This document shows, piece after piece, positions 62,326 to 64,000 of a stretch of 64,000 nucleotides of DNA (positions within the stretch are counted from its first letter, which is position 1; the number at the start of each line of letters is the position of its first letter). This DNA comes from Thermomicrobiales bacterium (GTDB lineage Bacteria; Chloroflexota; Chloroflexia; Thermomicrobiales; UBA6265): positions 85,166-149,165 of the forward strand of contig JAGQGU010000006.1 of assembly GCA_020432165.1 (NCBI GenBank), given 5' to 3'. Under the pieces are notes generated by a model, which saw nothing but the letters and a program-made list of their open reading frames with translations, was not told where the DNA came from and searched no databases. The position numbers and the translations under genes are program-made.

Positions 62326-63359
62326 GCGGTCACCTCCGCTGGCACAGGCTCGCCATACTCTGTGGTCACTCGCGCGAAACTGGTGTCCAGCGGACGTAGT
62401 TGCGGTTCGATCTGGGCGCGATAAGGTGCAAACGCCGGTGGCAGCGCCAACTGCTGACCCATCGTCTCCCTGCTTTCGTCCGTGGCGAAACCTGGACCAT
62501 CCGTGCTGATCTCGTAGAGCACACCACCTGGTTCGCGGAAATACATCGCCATGAAGTAGAAGCGGTCGATCTCCTCAGTCACACGCACACCCTGGCTGGC
62601 CAGGTACTGGTTCCACTCGGTGAAGACTTCATGGTTCGGTGTGCGGAAACTGACGTGATGAACACCGCCGCCGCCGTTCCGCGCCAGCTGGAGGTCAGGG
62701 CGCACATGCACAACCATGAGCGCATTCGGTCCGCCCTCATGGATCTGCAGCAGCAGAATGCGATGATCAGGATGCTCTGGTCCCTGCTCGTCCGCGATGA
62801 TCTCGAAACCCATGATCTCGGTGAGCATGCGCAGCGTGTTCTCCGGTCGACCAGTAGTGATGCTGACCGCACCCAGTCCGACAATCTGATGCTCTGCAGG
62901 AACCGTGCTGTGTTCCCAGGGTCTGCCTGGTGCGCTGGGGACATTGCCACCTTCATCGCTCATGAGCGCAAGTCGCTGCCCCTCGAAGTCCTCAAATGGC
63001 AGCAATTGGTGACCAGCCAGTTCAGTAACAGGACCGAACGATACACCGAACTGGCGGAAGCGGTCTTGCCAGTAGCTGATACTGGCGTTCGACTTCACGC
63101 GCAGGATGATTTGGTTGATTTCGCCCGATCCGGCACGGTTTCTGGCAATGCCAGGGAAGGCGAAGAAGGTGAGATCAGTACCCGCGCTGCCATCACCATC
63201 GGCGTAGAACATGTGATAGACATCAACGGCATCCTGATTCACGGTCTTCTTCACCGCCCGCATACCGAGCAGACGGGTGTAGAAGTCGACATTCTTCTGG
63301 GCGTCGCCGGTCATGGCGCTGATGTGATGGATACCGGTAAGTGGTGTAGAAGGACGCAT
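62322..63359 (-). CDS. mhqO: Ring-cleaving dioxygenase (glyoxalase fold), MhqO/MhqE-like
   Basis: The 345-residue protein has two vicinal-oxygen-chelate (glyoxalase) modules. The first begins TGIHHISAMTGDAQKNVDFY with His12/His13, and the second (about 148) has GLGAVSITTGRPENTL. The C-terminal module has GVHHVSFRTPNHEVF and YFREPGGVLYEISTDGPGF with the Glu metal ligand. Fe-dependent ring cleavage of catechol or hydroquinone is the known role of MhqE/MhqO/LinE-like proteins. It follows marR by 3 bases and overlaps the esterase start. The ATG is preceded by GGAAGG. The quinone-type substrate is inferred from the operon context. Confidence 0.9.
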   Translation of the reverse strand: MRPSTPLTGIHHISAMTGDAQKNVDFYTRLLGMRAVKKTVNQDAVDVYHMFYADGDGSAGTDLTFFAFPGIARNRAGSGEINQIILRVKSNASISYWQDRFRQFGVSFGPVTELAGHQLLPFEDFEGQRLALMSDEGGNVPSAPGRPWEHSTVPAEHQIVGLGAVSITTGRPENTLRMLTEIMGFEIIADEQGPEHPDHRILLLQIHEGGPNALMVVHVRPDLQLARNGGGGVHHVSFRTPNHEVFTEWNQYLASQGVRVTEEIDRFYFMAMYFREPGGVLYEISTDGPGFATDESRETMGQQLALPPAFAPYRAQIEPQLRPLDTSFARVTTEYGEPVPAEVTA

Positions 63360-63362
63360 TGT

Positions 63363-63806
63363 TTAACCTTCCTGATGACCAAGATGGAGATCGATCGTAC
63401 GTAAAAGTGACTGTAATTGGTGCTGCTCGTCTGTCGAGAGCGAGCCAAGAGCATCTGCGATAAGTCGGCGCTGGTCAGCGAGCGACTGTTCACGGAGCGC
63501 CGTGCCTGTTTCCGTGAGGAATATCCGATTCTCGCGGCCCCGTCGTTGGCGATAGAGCAAACCATCGCGTTCCATGCCATCCAGAACCTGACAGACATTG
63601 CCTTTGGTGACGAAGAGCGCATCCGCGAGTTCTTGCTGGGTGCGACCTTCCTTGGCCCCGGCGTGGTTCAGCACATCGAAACGACTGACCGAGAGCCCAT
63701 GTGTGCGCATAAGGGCAGCTGTTCTGCGGTCAATCTGCTGATAGACCCGCATCAGTCGAATCCAGGTGAGTTCGGCTGATTTCGCCTCCCGGGCGGTTGC
63801 GACCAT
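63363..63806 (-). CDS. mhqR: MarR-family regulator of the quinone/dioxygenase operon (MhqR-like)
   Basis: The 147-residue MarR winged helix has a dimer helix at 5-35 (VYQQIDRRTAALMRTHG). The recognition region is RTQQELADALFVTKGNVCQVLDG, and the wing is GLLYRQRRGRENRIFLTETG. One Cys (VCQVL) could act as a redox switch, as is known for some MarR proteins that sense quinones. It is the first gene of the minus-strand operon with the dioxygenase and esterase. The start ATG 63806 has a strong AAGGAGGTG site. Two perfect palindromes overlap its promoter (63830-63871), fitting autorepression. Confidence 0.9.
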   Translation of the reverse strand: MVATAREAKSAELTWIRLMRVYQQIDRRTAALMRTHGLSVSRFDVLNHAGAKEGRTQQELADALFVTKGNVCQVLDGMERDGLLYRQRRGRENRIFLTETGTALREQSLADQRRLIADALGSLSTDEQHQLQSLLRTIDLHLGHQEG

Positions 63807-63829
63807 GTAGACACCTCCTTGATGATCCG

Positions 63830-63871
63830 CTTACATGTTGTAAGTATAGTTCTAAACTATTGGGGTGTCAA
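63830..63871 (-). promoter_or_regulatory. Consensus promoter with two dyad operators for the marR operon
   Basis: On the minus strand TTGACA (63871-63866) and TATACT (63848-63843) are spaced 17 bases, a perfect sigma-70 promoter. The palindrome ATAGTT-CTA-AACTAT (63846-63860) covers the spacer and -10, and CTTACA-TGT-TGTAAG (63830-63844) covers the region just downstream, including the likely start point. Binding of a MarR dimer to either would block transcription. Confidence 0.85.
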
Positions 63872-63890
63872 GCATGATTGCAGTGGAACG

Positions 63891-64000
63891 CCGCGGCGAG
63901 TTGGGCAGATTGGTAGCGCCGGGTTTTATGCTATCTGTACCGAGAAAATACTCTGTAGAAAGGTCGCGCTGCGAAAGGTAGTAACTGTCTTGTGTCAAGG
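63891..64000. repeat. Repeat sequence at the right edge related to the 16944-17224 element
   Basis: The stretch includes CGGCGAGTTGGGCAGATT, then GGTAGCGCCGGG (63912-63923), TTTTATG, and CCGAGAAAATACTC. The last parts match the left end of the element at 16944-17224 (TTATG...GAGAAAATACTC), and the CGGCGAGTTGGGC block also occurs there. It is cut by the window edge. No gene was recognised from 63872 to the end. Confidence 0.45.

Overview
The window reads as one contiguous bacterial chromosome segment of moderately high GC content. It has dense coding, short intergenic gaps, many 4-base ATGA/GTGA overlaps between operon partners, and Shine-Dalgarno-type starts. The gene types point to a Chloroflexota bacterium, most likely of the Thermomicrobia/Thermomicrobiales type. 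They include several very large STAND-type ATPase regulators, secreted proteins that are Tat-exported or carry 'MNTRARVTALP'-type leaders, SH3-repeat NlpC/P60 proteins, CotH/VTC/DUF4956 clusters, an F420-type LLM oxidoreductase and a MerR-TipAS regulator. This placement is inference from gene families; no rRNA or other phylogenetic marker except a recA fragment is present. I found no tRNA, rRNA, CRISPR array, integrase or transposase.

Layout. 1-456: 3' end of recA. 0.7-6.8 kb: two XRE-STAND-TPR regulators. 7-13.5 kb: hydrolase, an eight-SH3 NlpC/P60 protein with an acidic TEEV repeat, a coiled-coil protein and a small PLDc_N membrane protein. 13.6-16.9 kb: SH3 protein, SIMPL protein and a MalY/PatB lyase. 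17.3-19.7 kb: tandem MFS transporters. 19.8-24.6 kb: a two-component system divergent from DedA and UppP (undecaprenyl-phosphate recycling). 24.7-27.1 kb: aroF/aroH plus two small genes. 27.1-32.5 kb: VTC-domain protein and DUF4956, divergent from CotH and a second two-component system. 32.5-37.1 kb: a cobalamin riboswitch followed by nrdA-nrdB. 38-41.3 kb: a sugar ABC importer without its ATPase, with a LacI-type operator. 41.5-46 kb: EamA/RarD transporter, MerR-TipAS, LLM oxidoreductase and a NagZ-like GH3. 46.3-50.2 kb and 57.9-61.5 kb: two copies of a module made of a LuxR-STAND regulator followed by a secreted duplicated cupredoxin-like protein. Between them lie a membrane protein, twin P-loop kinases, trpBA, a group III truncated haemoglobin and small secreted or effector-binding proteins. 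61.7-63.8 kb: a MarR / ring-cleaving dioxygenase / carboxylesterase operon resembling Bacillus mhqR-mhqO-mhqD.

Most notable points. (1) NrdB has Phe where the tyrosyl radical normally sits and Glu at the first metal ligand, so it is a class Ic (Mn/Fe-type) subunit, and its operon follows a B12 riboswitch. (2) NrdA carries, in frame, about 170 bases of palindromic repeat DNA just before its C-terminal CxxC; the same GGTAGC-bounded hairpin design recurs after recA and after nrdB. (3) The duplicated LuxR-STAND/secreted-protein module has no function I can name. (4) The RR/HK and DedA/UppP divergent promoter holds 11-base-spaced GATGAAG repeats on both strands. (5) The MarR operon has a consensus sigma-70 promoter with two perfect dyads placed over it.
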